A DNA stretch of 64,000 nt from Ascoidea asiatica (Eukaryota; Ascomycota; Saccharomycetes; Ascoideales; Ascoideaceae): assembly GCA_001600695.1 (NCBI GenBank), contig BCKQ01000005.1, positions 1,128,593 to 1,192,592 on the forward strand, given 5' to 3'. Positions 47,935 to 59,893 of the stretch are shown here, piece after piece. The notes below the pieces were generated by a model, which was given only the letters and a program-made list of their open reading frames with translations, was not told the DNA's origin and searched no databases. The number at the start of each line of letters is the position of its first letter. Within the stretch, counting starts at the first letter, position 1. Made by a program: the position numbers and the translations under genes.

Positions 47935-50734
47935 TCACCTTCTTGGAGGTGTAGCTCCTACTAACTTACCCAATCCAGAAACAAACAAATTTGTTAATTT
48001 ATCTTCAACTGTATTTCCATTATTATTATTATTAATACTGGAATTACCAATATTTCCATCATTCATATAATTATCATTTGAATTTCCATAATTATAATTA
48101 CTATAATTACCATAACTATTATTATATCCTTCATTTGAATATCTTTGTGGTGATAAAGTATTAGAATTATTACTTATATTATTACCATTTCCAGTTGAAT
48201 TAAAAACTTCATTAGCTGATGATTGAATAGCTCTAACTAAAACATTATCAATTCTTCTATTACTTCTTGATGGTGAAAAACTTCTTGCAACATATCCAAT
48301 TGGTGATTTATTTAAATCTTTTACTTTATTGGTATTACCACTATCATCTTCATTAATACTAACATTATTAACATTAATACTAACTACTTTTTCATTTGTA
48401 TCAAAATTCTTTAATAAATTAATTGATGAAAATGATCCATTTCTATTATTATTAAAATTATTATTATTAAAATTATTATTATTACCTATATTAACTTTAT
48501 CATTTTTAAATTTATTTAATAATATTAAATTAATTAAATTTAAATTTTTTTTTAAATAATTAAAATAATTTAAAATAATTTTATAATTATTTATTGAAAT
48601 AATTTTTAAAATTTTTGATAATAATTCGATTTTTAAATTAATTATATTTAAAAATTCTTCAATTTCTTTATTTTTAAATTTATTTAAAATTTCATTATCA
48701 TTCATTAAATTTAAATCATTTAAAAATTCAATAGATTTAGAATTCTCAAATTTACAAACTTGAAATAAACTTGTCCAAATTAATCTTAAATCTTTATAAT
48801 TTTCTTTATTGAATTTATCAATAATTTCATTTGATAAATTTATTGAAAATTCAAAATTTAAATTAACTAATGATGATTCTATACTCATTGCTTTAATTTT
48901 ATTAATTAATGATAATTTATTAATAATCTTATCTTCTTCTTCTTCTTTTTCTTCTTCATTAGCTTTATTAACTTTATTAAAACTAAAATATTGATAAAAA
49001 TTATCTTCATCTAAATCTTCTGAATCTAGATTAGCTTTATAATATTCTTCATTTTCATCTTCATTTTCATTATCATTATCATTATCATTATCTGATTCAA
49101 TTTCAATTTCAATTTCAACTTCAATATCATTATAATTATAATTATAATTATAATTTTCTTTATTATTATCAAAATTCATATCAATTGTTTCTATATTCAA
49201 AAATTTACTTTTCTTAATTATTGAATTTTTAATTAATTCTTCTTTATCTAATCCAATACATAAATATGAACAAATTAAATAAAGTTCATTATATTTAAAA
49301 TATGATTGAGAATTTAATTCTAAAATTTTTTCAATTATAATTATTGGATTTTCAATTGAAAATAAATCAATTGGTTTAAAATATTCATTATTATTAATAT
49401 TATTATTAATACCGGTTATTAATTTAAATTTAAAATTTGTATTAAAATTTGATAATTTATTTGTACCAATTAATAAACATTTATATTTATAAATTAAATA
49501 ATTTATATCATCTTTATTATTAATAAAATTATTTGATTCATTAATTACATTTTCATTTAAATTAAATTTAAAATCTAATAATTTTAAAGAATTTAAACAT
49601 ATTAATAAATTTGAATCTAAATTAACATTAAATGAATTTGATAATTTAAAATTATAAATAAATTTATTTAAAATCAATTTTTTGAAATCATTATTATTAT
49701 TACTATTATTATCTAGGTTATTATTAAATTTAATTAAATTGAGAAATTTAAATTGAATTAATTGAAATAAGTTTAAATTTAATAATTTATTAAATAATAT
49801 TAAATTAAATAAATTTTTTAAAACATTTAATGAAGGTATATTAATTTTATCATTATTATTATTTAAAATATCTAAATTAAAATTATTATAATTAAAAGAA
49901 TTATCTAAATTTGAATTAATTTTTATTAAATCATTATTAAATAAAATACTATTATTAATTAACCAATAAATATTATCTAAGAAAATATTCCAATTATTTT
50001 CAATTTCTCTAATATTATTATTATCTTTATTATTATTAATTTGAATAATTGTTAATTGAATTAATAAATTAAATAAATTATTTAAATTTGAAAATGAAAA
50101 AATTAATAAATTTTTAATATTTATATTAAAATAATTTAAATTAAAAAATTTAAATAAAGTATTAATATTTAATCTTAAAAAAGATAAATTAATTTTATTA
50201 TTTGAACAATAATTTTTTTTAAAAAATTCAATATCTTTAGAATTATTTAAATTTAATTTTGAAATTGATTTAATTGAAATAGGATTATTATTAATATTAT
50301 TTTCTAATAAATTAGATGAATTAAAATTTTGAATATTTGATAAGATTAAATTTAAATTATTTAAAAGATTAATTTTATTTAAATTATAAATTGAATTTAA
50401 ATTAATTTTAAAAATAATTTGATTAATAATATTATTTTTAATTTGAATTGAGATATTATTATTATTATTATTATTATTATTTAAAATTAAATTTAATAAA
50501 TTTACAGTTAAATTAAAGTCATTATCATCTTGATGATTATTATTATTATCATCATTTAAGAAGAAATTTATAAGAAGATTATAATTATTAATAAAATTTA
50601 AATATGGAAATATTGTAAATTTAAAAATATTTTTAAAATTATTAATATTTATAAAATTTTTAAATAAATTAAATTGATTTAAATTATTTAAATTTATAAA
50701 ATTATTAAAATTTAAAACAAAATTTATATTTTGA

Positions 50735-50766
<32 letters not shown>

Positions 50767-51567
50767 TTTTAAATAATAATTTTTAATTAAATAATTATAA
50801 GGTAAAATTAAACCATTTAAGAAATTTTGATTAATTAAATTATTTTGAATATTTAAATAAAATGAGATAAATTTTAAAAAATTTTTAAAAGAGATGAAAT
50901 TTGAAATTTTTAAAATTCTTAATTTATAAAAATTATGAATTATTAAAAGATTATCAATTGAATTAATAAAATTATAATTTTTTTTAAATTTATATAAATT
51001 TATGAAATTATTTATTGATTTAAATCTATTTAATAAAATTTTATTTGTAATTGGTAATGGTAATGATAATGATAATAATAAATTTGATATATAATTATTT
51101 AATTCATTTAATTGATTATTATTTAATTGATTTAATTGATCTTCATTATTTGTTAATTGATTAATTTGAGTATTATTAATGATTAATGATTCATTAAAAT
51201 TAATAATAAAATATTTTATAAATAATAAATCAGATGGATTTATTGAAGATGGTATTAAAATTAATAATAAAGATAAAATATTATTTAAATTTAAAATATT
51301 TAAATCAATTATATTTAGTATATTTTTATTTTTATTTGTTTTTTTAAATAATTTTAATAATAAATTTTCTAAAATTGATAAATTTGAAGTTGATGATAAA
51401 TATGAAATTAAGATATAAATTTTTAAACTTATTAAAGTTTTTAAAGGTAAATTATCTTCAATATTTTGATTATTTTGATTATTTTGATTGAATTCTTGAT
51501 TGAATTCTTGATTGATTGATGGTGGTTGAATTGAATTTGAATTGGGAAGTGGTATTACTGAATTCAT
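47935..51567 (-). CDS. Unidentified Asn/Leu/Ile-rich large protein, 1210 aa
   Basis: The frame stays open for 1210 codons although the DNA is extremely AT-rich (TAA and TTA are common words), so it is surely translated. Composition is dominated by Asn, Leu, Ile, Phe and Lys. Residues about 25-420 and 560-830 alternate hydrophobic helices with Asn runs, in the manner of a helical-repeat protein. An acidic D/E/N segment with EIEIEIE lies near residues 800-870. A less biased part at about 880-970 has NYKDLRLIWTSLFQVCKFEN. The C-terminal 160 residues look constrained (SPIGYVARSFSPSRSNRRID, VLVRAIQSSANEVFNSTG, KLTNLFVSGLGKLVGATPPRR). I do not recognise the family. It is a solenoid-like scaffold by inference only. 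It diverges from NTE1. Confidence 0.75.
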
Positions 51568-52800
51568 ATTATTATTCGATTATATTTATATTTATATTTA
51601 TATTTGAAGAAGTATATTAGACATGTAATAAGAGATATATGAACAAGATCTTCGAAGAATGAAGTAATGATTGAATATGATGATTGATTGAAGTAGTTCT
51701 TTATAGATGATTATATTATATTATGTTATATTATAATATATTTTATTTGATTCAAGCAATTCAAATCAGATTACTGATAGAAATAAAGCTTCTTTTGATC
51801 TTGTTCAGATTTTCATACGTTTTATTTTATTTCAGCCCTGGCGCTAAAAACACATCATTCAACAGAACAAGAAAGGCACGTGACAAGAAAGGGGGTCTAC
51901 AGAAAAAGAAGGTCTGGCATTGATCACGTCGCCAGATCTGCGGTGCTTCTGGAAACGCGGCAATCGGCAATAAGCCGGCTATTGGATCACCAGCACCGCC
52001 ACACATTACTTACTTTATTGCTGCTTAGCCTCGCAGTGGCGAACCGGTGAAGTTTTGGATCTGCTGGAAAAGGAGTCGAAGTGGCACTGGCAGAGGAAGA
52101 ATATAAAGAACCTTTGAATAAAGAACAACAAAAGAAGCTTTAAATAACAAATATACTACTACTCTATCAATAGTTCTATCAATAGTTCTATCAATAACTA
52201 CTATCCTGAGATCAATAATCAATAGGTCAAGCATTCTTATTATAGACAATTCATCAATTACTCAATCCATCAATTACTCAATCCATCAATTACTCAATCC
52301 ATCAATTACTCAGTTACTCACTTTCTTAAGACTCCTTACATTTCAAGTTATCCATTAGATCAATAACTGCAATTAAATCTAATTTAAAAATTACCTCAAT
52401 ACAATCTTAACTGAATTTATATAATCATAACTCCTTTTTTTGTATATTCTAGATAAATCACTTTGTTAAATCACTTTGTTAAATCACCCTGTTCAATTTC
52501 CAAAATTAGTTAAAATAAAAAACAAAAAAAAAAGACTTTTCTTAAATGCATATTTATTATTTTAAAAGGCATTAAAATAAATTTTATTCATTTTAAAAAA
52601 TCTGTCAAATCTAAAATCATATTAATTTCATTTCATTTCTTTCATTTCATTTAATGTCTTTTTATTAAATATATTCATTATCATAGATAAACATAAATAT
52701 AAATATAAATATAAATATAAATATAAATATAAATATAAATATTTTAGAATCTTATACACTTTTTTTTTTTTTTTTCTTTATCAATCTCATTATATCAATT
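51568..52800. promoter_or_regulatory. Divergent promoter of the unidentified large gene and NTE1, with a GC-rich island
   Basis: In 51901-52080 I counted 92 G or C in 180 bases (51 %). The island has CACGTG (51877-51882), GATCACGTC, GCCAGATCTGCGG, AAGCCGGCTA, GCACCGCCAC (51993-52002) and CTGCTGGAA (52061-52069). It is flanked on both sides by outward-pointing copies of AAAAGAAGCTTTA (51784-51796 minus, 52130-52142 plus). Downstream toward NTE1 are minisatellites: CTATCAATAGTT three times (52163-52198), CATCAATTACTCAATC 3.8 times (52252-52312) and AAATAT hexamers (about 52685-52745). Confidence 0.5.
52252..52312. repeat. 3.8 x 16-bp perfect tandem repeat
   Basis: CATCAATTACTCAATC repeats with no mismatch in the NTE1 leader region. 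It is preceded by three 12-bp CTATCAATAGTT units. Confidence 0.93.
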
Positions 52801-52887
52801 ATGACTAATATTTTCACAACTTCAACTTCATCTTCAACTTCAATATTAAATGAAGAAACTTATTTACCTTCAAATATTGATATAAAT

Positions 52888-52929
<42 letters not shown>

Positions 52930-53257
52930 CAAAAAAATTCAAAAATTCAAATATCTATATTTTATATAATTTTTTGGTTATTTAAATGGTTCTTTAGTAT
53001 TTTATTATATTATGTACCTTCATTTATAATATCTTTATTATCAACAAATATTTCAATAACTTTACCATTCACTTCATTATTATTCATATTAATAATATTT
53101 ACTGCTTTAATTTATTCATTTGTAAGATATAAATATTTAACAAAATATTCAAATTTACCTTTAGATAATCAAATAATCTTACCAAATTCTCATAATTCAA
53201 ATTCAAAAAATATTTTCGCAGTTGATGTTATTGATGATGATGATGATGATTATGATG

Positions 53258-53291
<34 letters not shown>

Positions 53292-53817
53292 TCATAATAA
53301 TGGTTTAAATAAATCTCAATTTTCTAATTTTTTAAATGAATTTCTTTATGCTATTAAATTATTTGGTTATTTAGAAAAACCTGTATTTCATGAATTAACA
53401 AAATCTATTAAAACTCAAAAATTAGATAAAAATGAAATTTTATTCTTAGATACTTCTATTGGTTTCACAATCATTGTTGAAGGTAAAATTAATGTTTATA
53501 CTAAAATTCAAAATTTTAATAATAATAACAACTTCAATGATAATGATAGTGAGAATAAGAATAAGAATAAGAATAAGAATAACAATTCAAATGATAACTT
53601 CAATGACAACTTTAATGACAATTTCAATGACAATTTAAATGACAATTTAAATGACAATTTAAATTCTACATTAAATAATAATTATAATAATGATGATTCT
53701 TTTATTTTAGATAATCAAAAATATCATTTATTAAATGAAGTTAAAACTGGTGCTCCATTATCTTCTTTAATAAGTGTATTATCTTTATTCACTGATGATA
53801 ATAATACCACAAATACC

Positions 53818-53852
<35 letters not shown>

Positions 53853-56800
53853 TACTGATGATTTATCAAATTTAACTAATCCATTCAAACCTGCAAATGA
53901 TAATGATAATAATAATAATAATAACAATAATAATAATAATAATAACAATAACAATAATAATAAACTGAATTTACCAAATATTTTAGCAAAAGCAACAACT
54001 GAAGTTACAATTGCCATAATTCCAGTTGAAGCTTTTAAAAAATTAGTTTTAAGATATCCAAGATCTGCTTCTCATATTGTTCAAATGATTCTTACAAGAT
54101 TATATAGAGTTACTTTTCAAGCTGCTCATAATTATCTTGGAATGACTTCTCAAATTTTATATACTGAAATAAAATTAAATGATGAAGCAAATTATGAATT
54201 ACCTTCTTATTATTTAAAAAGAATTAAAGATCAATTATCTATGAGAAATTCATTAAATTTAAAACCAATTGAAAAAAATGAAAAAATTTCAATAAGTTCA
54301 ATATATAATGATAATAAAAATAAAAATAAAAATAAAAATAAAAGTAATGATTATTTTTCAACTTTTAGTTCTTTTGTAAATTCAGATACTTCTTCAAGTA
54401 TAAATGATTCAAATGAAAAATTATCAAATTCAAGATTTTCTTTTGATTTTGATTCTCCATATAATTCATTAAATCATTCATCATCTTTTAATTCAATTAA
54501 AAAATCAAAAAATAATAAAAATAATAATTTGAAAATTAATACTCCAAATTTAAATTTAAATTTAAATTCAAAATCTAAATTTAAACCTAAATTAAATAAA
54601 AATTCTTCAAATGATACAGATTTATTCACAACTGATGATCATTTTATAATATCTCCAGCAACTTCAAAAAATTTTAAATTCAATCATAGAAGAAATATTA
54701 AAATTCAACCAACTAATTTAGGTTTCTCAAGACATGTTGTTCTTGATTCAAAAGATAAATATAATCCTGGTGATTTATTATCAAATGTTCCTCTTTCAAG
54801 AAAAGAATTAACAAATTTAAATATTTCTACACCAACTAAAGAAGATATAAGATCTAGAACATTCAGTGCAGAAGAAGAAACTGAAGATAGTTCATTAAGA
54901 ATTGCTTTAATTGAAAATATGTTCAAATTATTAGGTATAAATAGACAAAATATTCAACCTCCATTAAGATCAAATTCTTCTTCAACTTCCTTAAGTGGTG
55001 ATAACTCACCTCCAATGAATACAATGACAACTAGACCTGCTTCTCCTAAAACTAGAAGAGGTAGTACATCTCAAAATTTTGCAAATTTATTTACAATAAA
55101 AGATAATCTTTCAAGTGTATTTGATGATAATGAAACTTTAGAAAATTCAAAATCTTTTGATTATGATAATGCTAAAAAAGAATTTGCAGAAGATATTGAA
55201 ATAATTTTTTATAAACAAGGAAGTACTTTAATTAAACAAAATTCTCCAAATAATGGATTATATTTTGTTATTGGTGGTTATTTAGATGTAAGTTATGTTG
55301 ATCATAGAAATAATGATATTGAACAATTTTTATATACAATTCATCCNGGTGGATTAGCTGGATATCTTTCATCATTAGTTGGTTATAGATCATTTGTTAC
55401 TGTTAAAGCTCGTTCTGATGTTTATGTTGGATTTCTTTCAAAATCTTCACTTAATAGATTATGTGAAAAATATTTTATGATGCATTTAAGTATAGCAAAA
55501 AGGTTAATAAAAATTTTAAGTAAAGAAATTTTATTAATGGATTTTGCACTTGAATGGATTCAAACATCTTCAGGTCAAACTATTTGGAAACAAAATGATT
55601 TAGCTGATAGTATTTATATTGTTTTAAATGGACGTTATAGATCTTTAATAAAACAAAAAAATGGAGAACCAAAAATTGTTCAAGAATATGGACAAGGAGC
55701 TTCACTTGGTGAAGTTGAAGTTTTAACAGCTTCAAGAAGACCATCAACTATTGTTGCAGTTAGAGATTCTGAAGTTGCAAAAATACCAAGGGCATTATTT
55801 GAATTTTTATCAATGAAAAATCCTTCAATAACAATTAATGTTTCAAGATTAGTTGCAGAAAAAATTGTTAAAATGAATAAAGAAATAAGTTATGATTCAT
55901 TTTTTGTTTCAAAATCATCAAAAAAAAATTTTTATAATTATAAAACTATATCTATAGTACCTATAACACAAGGATTACCAGTTACAGAATTTGGTGAAAA
56001 ATTATCTAATGCATTTAAAACTGTTGGAAAAAGTGTTGTATGTTTGAATCAAACAACAGCATTAAATCATCTTGGTAAACATGCATTTGATAAATTAGCA
56101 AAATTAAAACAAAGTGGATATTTTGCAGAACTTGAAGAAAGAAATCAAATTGTTGTTTATGTTGTTGATACACCAGTTAATTCATCATGGACTCGTACAT
56201 GTATATCACAAGGTGATTGTATATTACTTTTAGCAGATGCATTATCATTTCCAGATATTGGAGAATATGAAAGACTATTATTAAAAATGAGAACATCATC
56301 AAGAGTTGAATTAGTTTTACTTCATCCACAAAGATATATACCACCAGGATTAACAAGTAAATGGCTTAAAACAAGAGTTTGGGTTGATTCATATCAACAT
56401 ATTCAATTAAATTTTGTACCAACTAAGGATACATCAACATATATTGATACTTCAAGATCAAGATCAAAAGAAGCAAGTTTAATGGATTCATTAACTATTG
56501 CAAATATTAAATCAAAAGTTAATACAATTAGAAAAGATATTTTTGTAAGATATTATAAATTTCGATCAATGCCATATTATCAAAGTTCACAAACTTATAA
56601 AAATGATTTTTTAAGATTAGCAAGAATATTTTCTGGACAAGCAGTTGGATTAGTTTTAGGTGGAGGTGGAGCAAGAGGTATTTCACATGTTGGATCACTT
56701 AGAGTTTTAGAAGAAAATGGTATACCAATTGATTTAATTGGAGGTACATCAATTGGATCATTAGTTGGTGGAGTTTATGCAAGAGATTATGATTTTTTAT

Positions 56801-57567
56801 CAGCTTATGCTAAAACAAAACAATTTTCAGGTAGAATGAGTAGTTTATGGAGAATGTTAACAGATTTAACATATCCTGTTACATCATATACAACAGGACA
56901 TGAATTTAATAGAGGTATTTGGAAAATATTTGGAGAAAGTAGAATTGAAGATTTTTGGATAAAATTTTATTGTAATTCAACAAATATAACAAATTCAGAA
57001 ATGGAAATTCATACAGATGGATATTCATGGAGATATGTTAGAGCTTCAATGTCATTAGCAGGATTAGTACCACCATTAGTTGATAAAGGATGTATGCTTT
57101 TAGATGGAGGATATGTTGATAATTTAACAGTAATGGAAATGAAAAATAGAGGAGCAAGTATAATATTTGCAATTGATGTTGGATCATTAGATGATCGTAC
57201 ACCAATGACATATGGAGATACATTATCAGGTACATGGGCATTATTTAATAAATTTAATCCATTTTCAAAACAACCAAATGTACCAAATATGGCAGAAATT
57301 CAATTAAGATTAGCATATGTTGCAAGTGTTAAAGCTTTAGAAAAAGCAAAAGAAACTTCAGGTGTAATTTATTTAAGACCACCAATTGATAATTTTGGTA
57401 CATTAGCATTTGGAAAATTTGATGAAGTTTATGAAGTTGGTAGTTCATATACAGCAGAAAAAATTAAAGAATTAAAAGATAATGGAGAATTTCCAGATAT
57501 ACCTGGAGTTAATCCTCAAGCAAATAAATCACATCGTCATTCAATTCAAAGAAGAAATTCAGTTTAA
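52801..57567 (+). CDS. NTE1: Nte1 lysophospholipase (patatin-like, cyclic-nucleotide-binding-type domains)
   Basis: ER-membrane serine esterase that deacylates phosphatidylcholine and lysophosphatidylcholine to glycerophosphocholine. The product is 1588 residues (S. cerevisiae 1679). Two hydrophobic segments lie at residues about 53-80 and 89-108. Three cNMP-binding-like domains follow: one broken by poly-Asn inserts near 180-430, and two near 800-920 (NGLYFVIGGYLDVSYV) and 925-1025 (DLAGYLS-type then ADSIYIVLNGRYR). The patatin core is complete: GGGGARG starting at Gly1287, nucleophile Ser1317 in GTSIG, and Asp1435 in the DGG motif. Four long Asn runs and an NDNF/NDNL 12-bp repeat fall in the N-terminal third. 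A single ambiguous base at 55347 is in a CCN proline codon and is silent. Confidence 0.96.
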
Positions 57568-57833
57568 AATTCATATATATATACATGTATATAAATGTAT
57601 ATTAATATAATCTTTTTTTTTTGCTTTTTTTCTGTATACTAAATAAATACCAATAGAAACCATTAAAATACTACAAAAGAAAAAAAAAAATGTAAAATAA
57701 TAAAAAAAGAGAAAACCAAAATAACATTTAAACAAAAAAAAAAAAAAAAGAAAACTATACCATTATTATTACTATTACTATTACTATTACTATTGTTATT
57801 GTTATTATTATTTTTACAAGTTGTAAATTACTA
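57568..57833. other. Convergent NTE1/LSM3 3' spacer
   Basis: A 266-bp spacer with A and T runs and a TTACTA/TTATTG repeat near the LSM3 stop. No gene is seen. Confidence 0.5.
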
Positions 57834-58112
57834 TTAAATTTCATCAAAATCTGGAGAAGTCACCAATATTACCGAATCACCTCTAACAAAAATCATTGGA
57901 GACTCTTTAGTTATTGTCTTTAAGTTTTTAGGATCTTTATCATCAACTTGAAATATTGTTTCAGTTGCATCACCTAAAACCATATTACAATGAGAATCAT
58001 AGGCATGTAAAGTACCAACTATTTCTCTAGCACCACGAAGTTTCACATACACCAACTCATCTAATGAGAGTTTTATTAAGTCAAGAGGTTCAGTTGCATC
58101 CAAGTCAGCCAT
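57834..58112 (-). CDS. LSM3: Lsm3, Sm-like RNA-binding protein
   Basis: Lsm3 is part of both the nuclear Lsm2-8 ring, which binds the U6 snRNA 3' end, and the cytoplasmic Lsm1-7 ring, which activates decapping. The product is 92 residues (S. cerevisiae 89), with no inserts. The Sm1 motif is [20 protein letters not shown] followed by HCNMVLGDA, and the Sm2 motif is [14 protein letters not shown]. It is transcribed away from MRPL4; the same divergent pair exists in S. cerevisiae. The two starts are 347 bp apart, with CACGTG (58276-58281) near the midpoint. Confidence 0.96.
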   Translation of the reverse strand: MADLDATEPLDLIKLSLDELVYVKLRGAREIVGTLHAYDSHCNMVLGDATETIFQVDDKDPKNLKTITKESPMIFVRGDSVILVTSPDFDEI

Positions 58113-58459
58113 TGTTGGAAGTTATAATGATTGTATATAGATTTATATTCTGATAAATAAGATAGAAACTTGATACAAAAGCAGATATTTTTGTTTCTTG
58201 TGGTTATAAATTCAAGTGATTTTATTTCCAGTGATTCTTTTGCAGTTCCTTTGCGAGTTTGAAGTTTGGAGAGGTCACGTGCCATCTGCCTCTGAAAAAT
58301 TTGATAATTTCCACTGTCGAAACAGTAATATTATTAATGGATATTAATGGTGATATTAATGGTGATATTAATGGTGATGGATGAATATAAATGAGATTAA
58401 TGAGTTTATAAACTAGAGATTGTGGATAATATTATAGATTATAGTGAAGTTTATTCAAT
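58113..58459. promoter_or_regulatory. Compact bidirectional LSM3/MRPL4 promoter
   Basis: The CACGTG E-box at 58276-58281 (GGTCACGTGCC) is 164 bp from the LSM3 ATG and about 180 bp from the MRPL4 ATG. A 12-bp TGATATTAATGG repeat lies at about 58335-58378 on the MRPL4 side. The site position suggests a shared regulator, by analogy with Cbf1 at other yeast promoters. Confidence 0.5.
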
Positions 58460-59383
58460 ATGTTGATTAAGAATGTCAAAGGAAGTTCATTGAAAAGAGT
58501 GTCTGGCTTAATGAGAACAGAAAGATATGATGGCTTTCATACTTCTTCAAAATCCATGATAAGATTACGTCCAACACTTAAACTTAAACCACCAATTGCA
58601 CCAACAACAAAGAATTTAAAAATTAGTGATAATCATCCATTATGGCAATTTTTTCATGAAAAGAAATATATAAGAACATTTGATGATTTAGATAAAGCAG
58701 GAAGAGCATGGACAATTCCAGAATTAAGAAAAAAATCATTTGATGATTTACATAGTTTATGGTATACATGTTTAAAAGAGAGAAATATTTTAGCAAGAGA
58801 AGATCGTTTATATATGCAACAAAGAGAAAGTGATCAATCATCATATGAAGATCTTTCTCAAGAAATTAGAATTACCATGTGGAGAATTAGATATGTTTTA
58901 GGTGAAAGACAAAAATCTTTTGAAAGAGCAGAAAATGGTTTTAATGATTTTAAAGAAGAATTTTTAAATAAATTTGAGAAAAAATATTTAGAAGAAGGTA
59001 CTTCAGAAAATGAAATTATTGAATTAAATAAACAATTAAGAAGAATAAATGAATCTTTATTTAATATAAAAACAGATATTATTGATAATGAATCAAATAA
59101 AAATTTATTAGAAGGAATTTTATTTAATGCAAATTTAAAATTAAGAAAATTTGGTACTGAAATTCAATTAAAAAATGATTTTCCAATAATTAAACCATTA
59201 TTAGCTTTATATTTAACATTTGTTAAAGATATAAGTAATGAAGATAATTTTCAAAAACTTTATAANAATATTTTAGAAAAAGAATTAATAAATAAAAATG
59301 AGAAATCAAATGAAAAAACTTCTTTGGAACAATTAGAAGATGCTTTATTAACTTTTAATCAAAATGTTATAGTTGAAGATTAA
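58460..59383 (+). CDS. MRPL4: Mitochondrial large-ribosomal-subunit protein uL29m (Mrpl4)
   Basis: Mitochondrial ribosomal protein of the L29/L47 family, near the exit of the polypeptide tunnel. The product is 307 residues (S. cerevisiae 319). The N-terminus ([20 protein letters not shown]) is basic and suits a mitochondrial presequence. The core is typical: [20 protein letters not shown], then [39 protein letters not shown] and [16 protein letters not shown]. The C-terminal half is helical. The ambiguous base at 59266 falls in an AAN codon (Asn or Lys). It shares a bidirectional promoter with LSM3. Confidence 0.94.
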   Translation: MLIKNVKGSSLKRVSGLMRTERYDGFHTSSKSMIRLRPTLKLKPPIAPTTKNLKISDNHPLWQFFHEKKYIRTFDDLDKAGRAWTIPELRKKSFDDLHSLWYTCLKERNILAREDRLYMQQRESDQSSYEDLSQEIRITMWRIRYVLGERQKSFERAENGFNDFKEEFLNKFEKKYLEEGTSENEIIELNKQLRRINESLFNIKTDIIDNESNKNLLEGILFNANLKLRKFGTEIQLKNDFPIIKPLLALYLTFVKDISNEDNFQKLYXNILEKELINKNEKSNEKTSLEQLEDALLTFNQNVIVED

Positions 59384-59740
59384 TTTTATATTTAGATATA
59401 TAGTATACTAATTCAATAATTTTAATTTTTTTAATTAATCCTTGTATATATAAATAGTATATAGTTAAGTAATAATTTTTTTTTATTTTATTATAATAAT
59501 AAAGAATAATAAATAATAACAATAGATAATTGAAAATAAAATAAAAATATAAATAATATAAAATATATAAAAAAGTTTTAAAAATATATCAACATCATTA
59601 TTATCATATATAATATCTTATAATATCATATTTACATACTTTACACCACTATTAACATGAAAATAAATATAACCCCAAAGATGTTTTCAAACAGTTTCTT
59701 AAAGCTTTTCATTAAAAAGTCAATTTGAAATATAAATTAT
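59384..59740. other. Convergent MRPL4/TOM5 3' spacer
   Basis: A 357-bp spacer made mostly of A/T words (TATATA, AATAAT), with no open frame. Nothing else is seen. Confidence 0.5.
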
Positions 59741-59893
59741 TTATTTTAAAGCTTTTTTAGCTAAATTAAATACAGCTGGTGTTGCCCATAAAGCTATAGC
59801 CATATAAATTGCAGTTCTTATAGTTGCATTACTATTAAGTACTTTTTGTCTTTTTTCTTCTTCAGAAGGAAGATTTGCACCTAAACCAAACAT
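59741..59893 (-). CDS. TOM5: Tom5, small subunit of the outer-membrane translocase
   Basis: A 50-codon gene read from ATG 59893-59891 to TAA 59743-59741. Its product begins MFGLGANLPSEEEKRQK and ends VFNLAKKALK. S. cerevisiae Tom5 is also 50 residues, starts MFGL, has SEEEKR at the same place, and ends in a tail anchor of the form AFLWVSPMIWHLVKK, against AIALWATPAVFNLAKK here. Tom5 is a tail-anchored subunit of the TOM complex at the mitochondrial surface. The single membrane segment is residues about 27-45, with a short basic end facing the intermembrane space. The next gene, divergent, is SPN1; TOM5 and SPN1 are adjacent in S. cerevisiae as well, which supports the call. An ATTATG hexamer run lies just upstream. 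Confidence 0.93.
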   Translation of the reverse strand: MFGLGANLPSEEEKRQKVLNSNATIRTAIYMAIALWATPAVFNLAKKALK

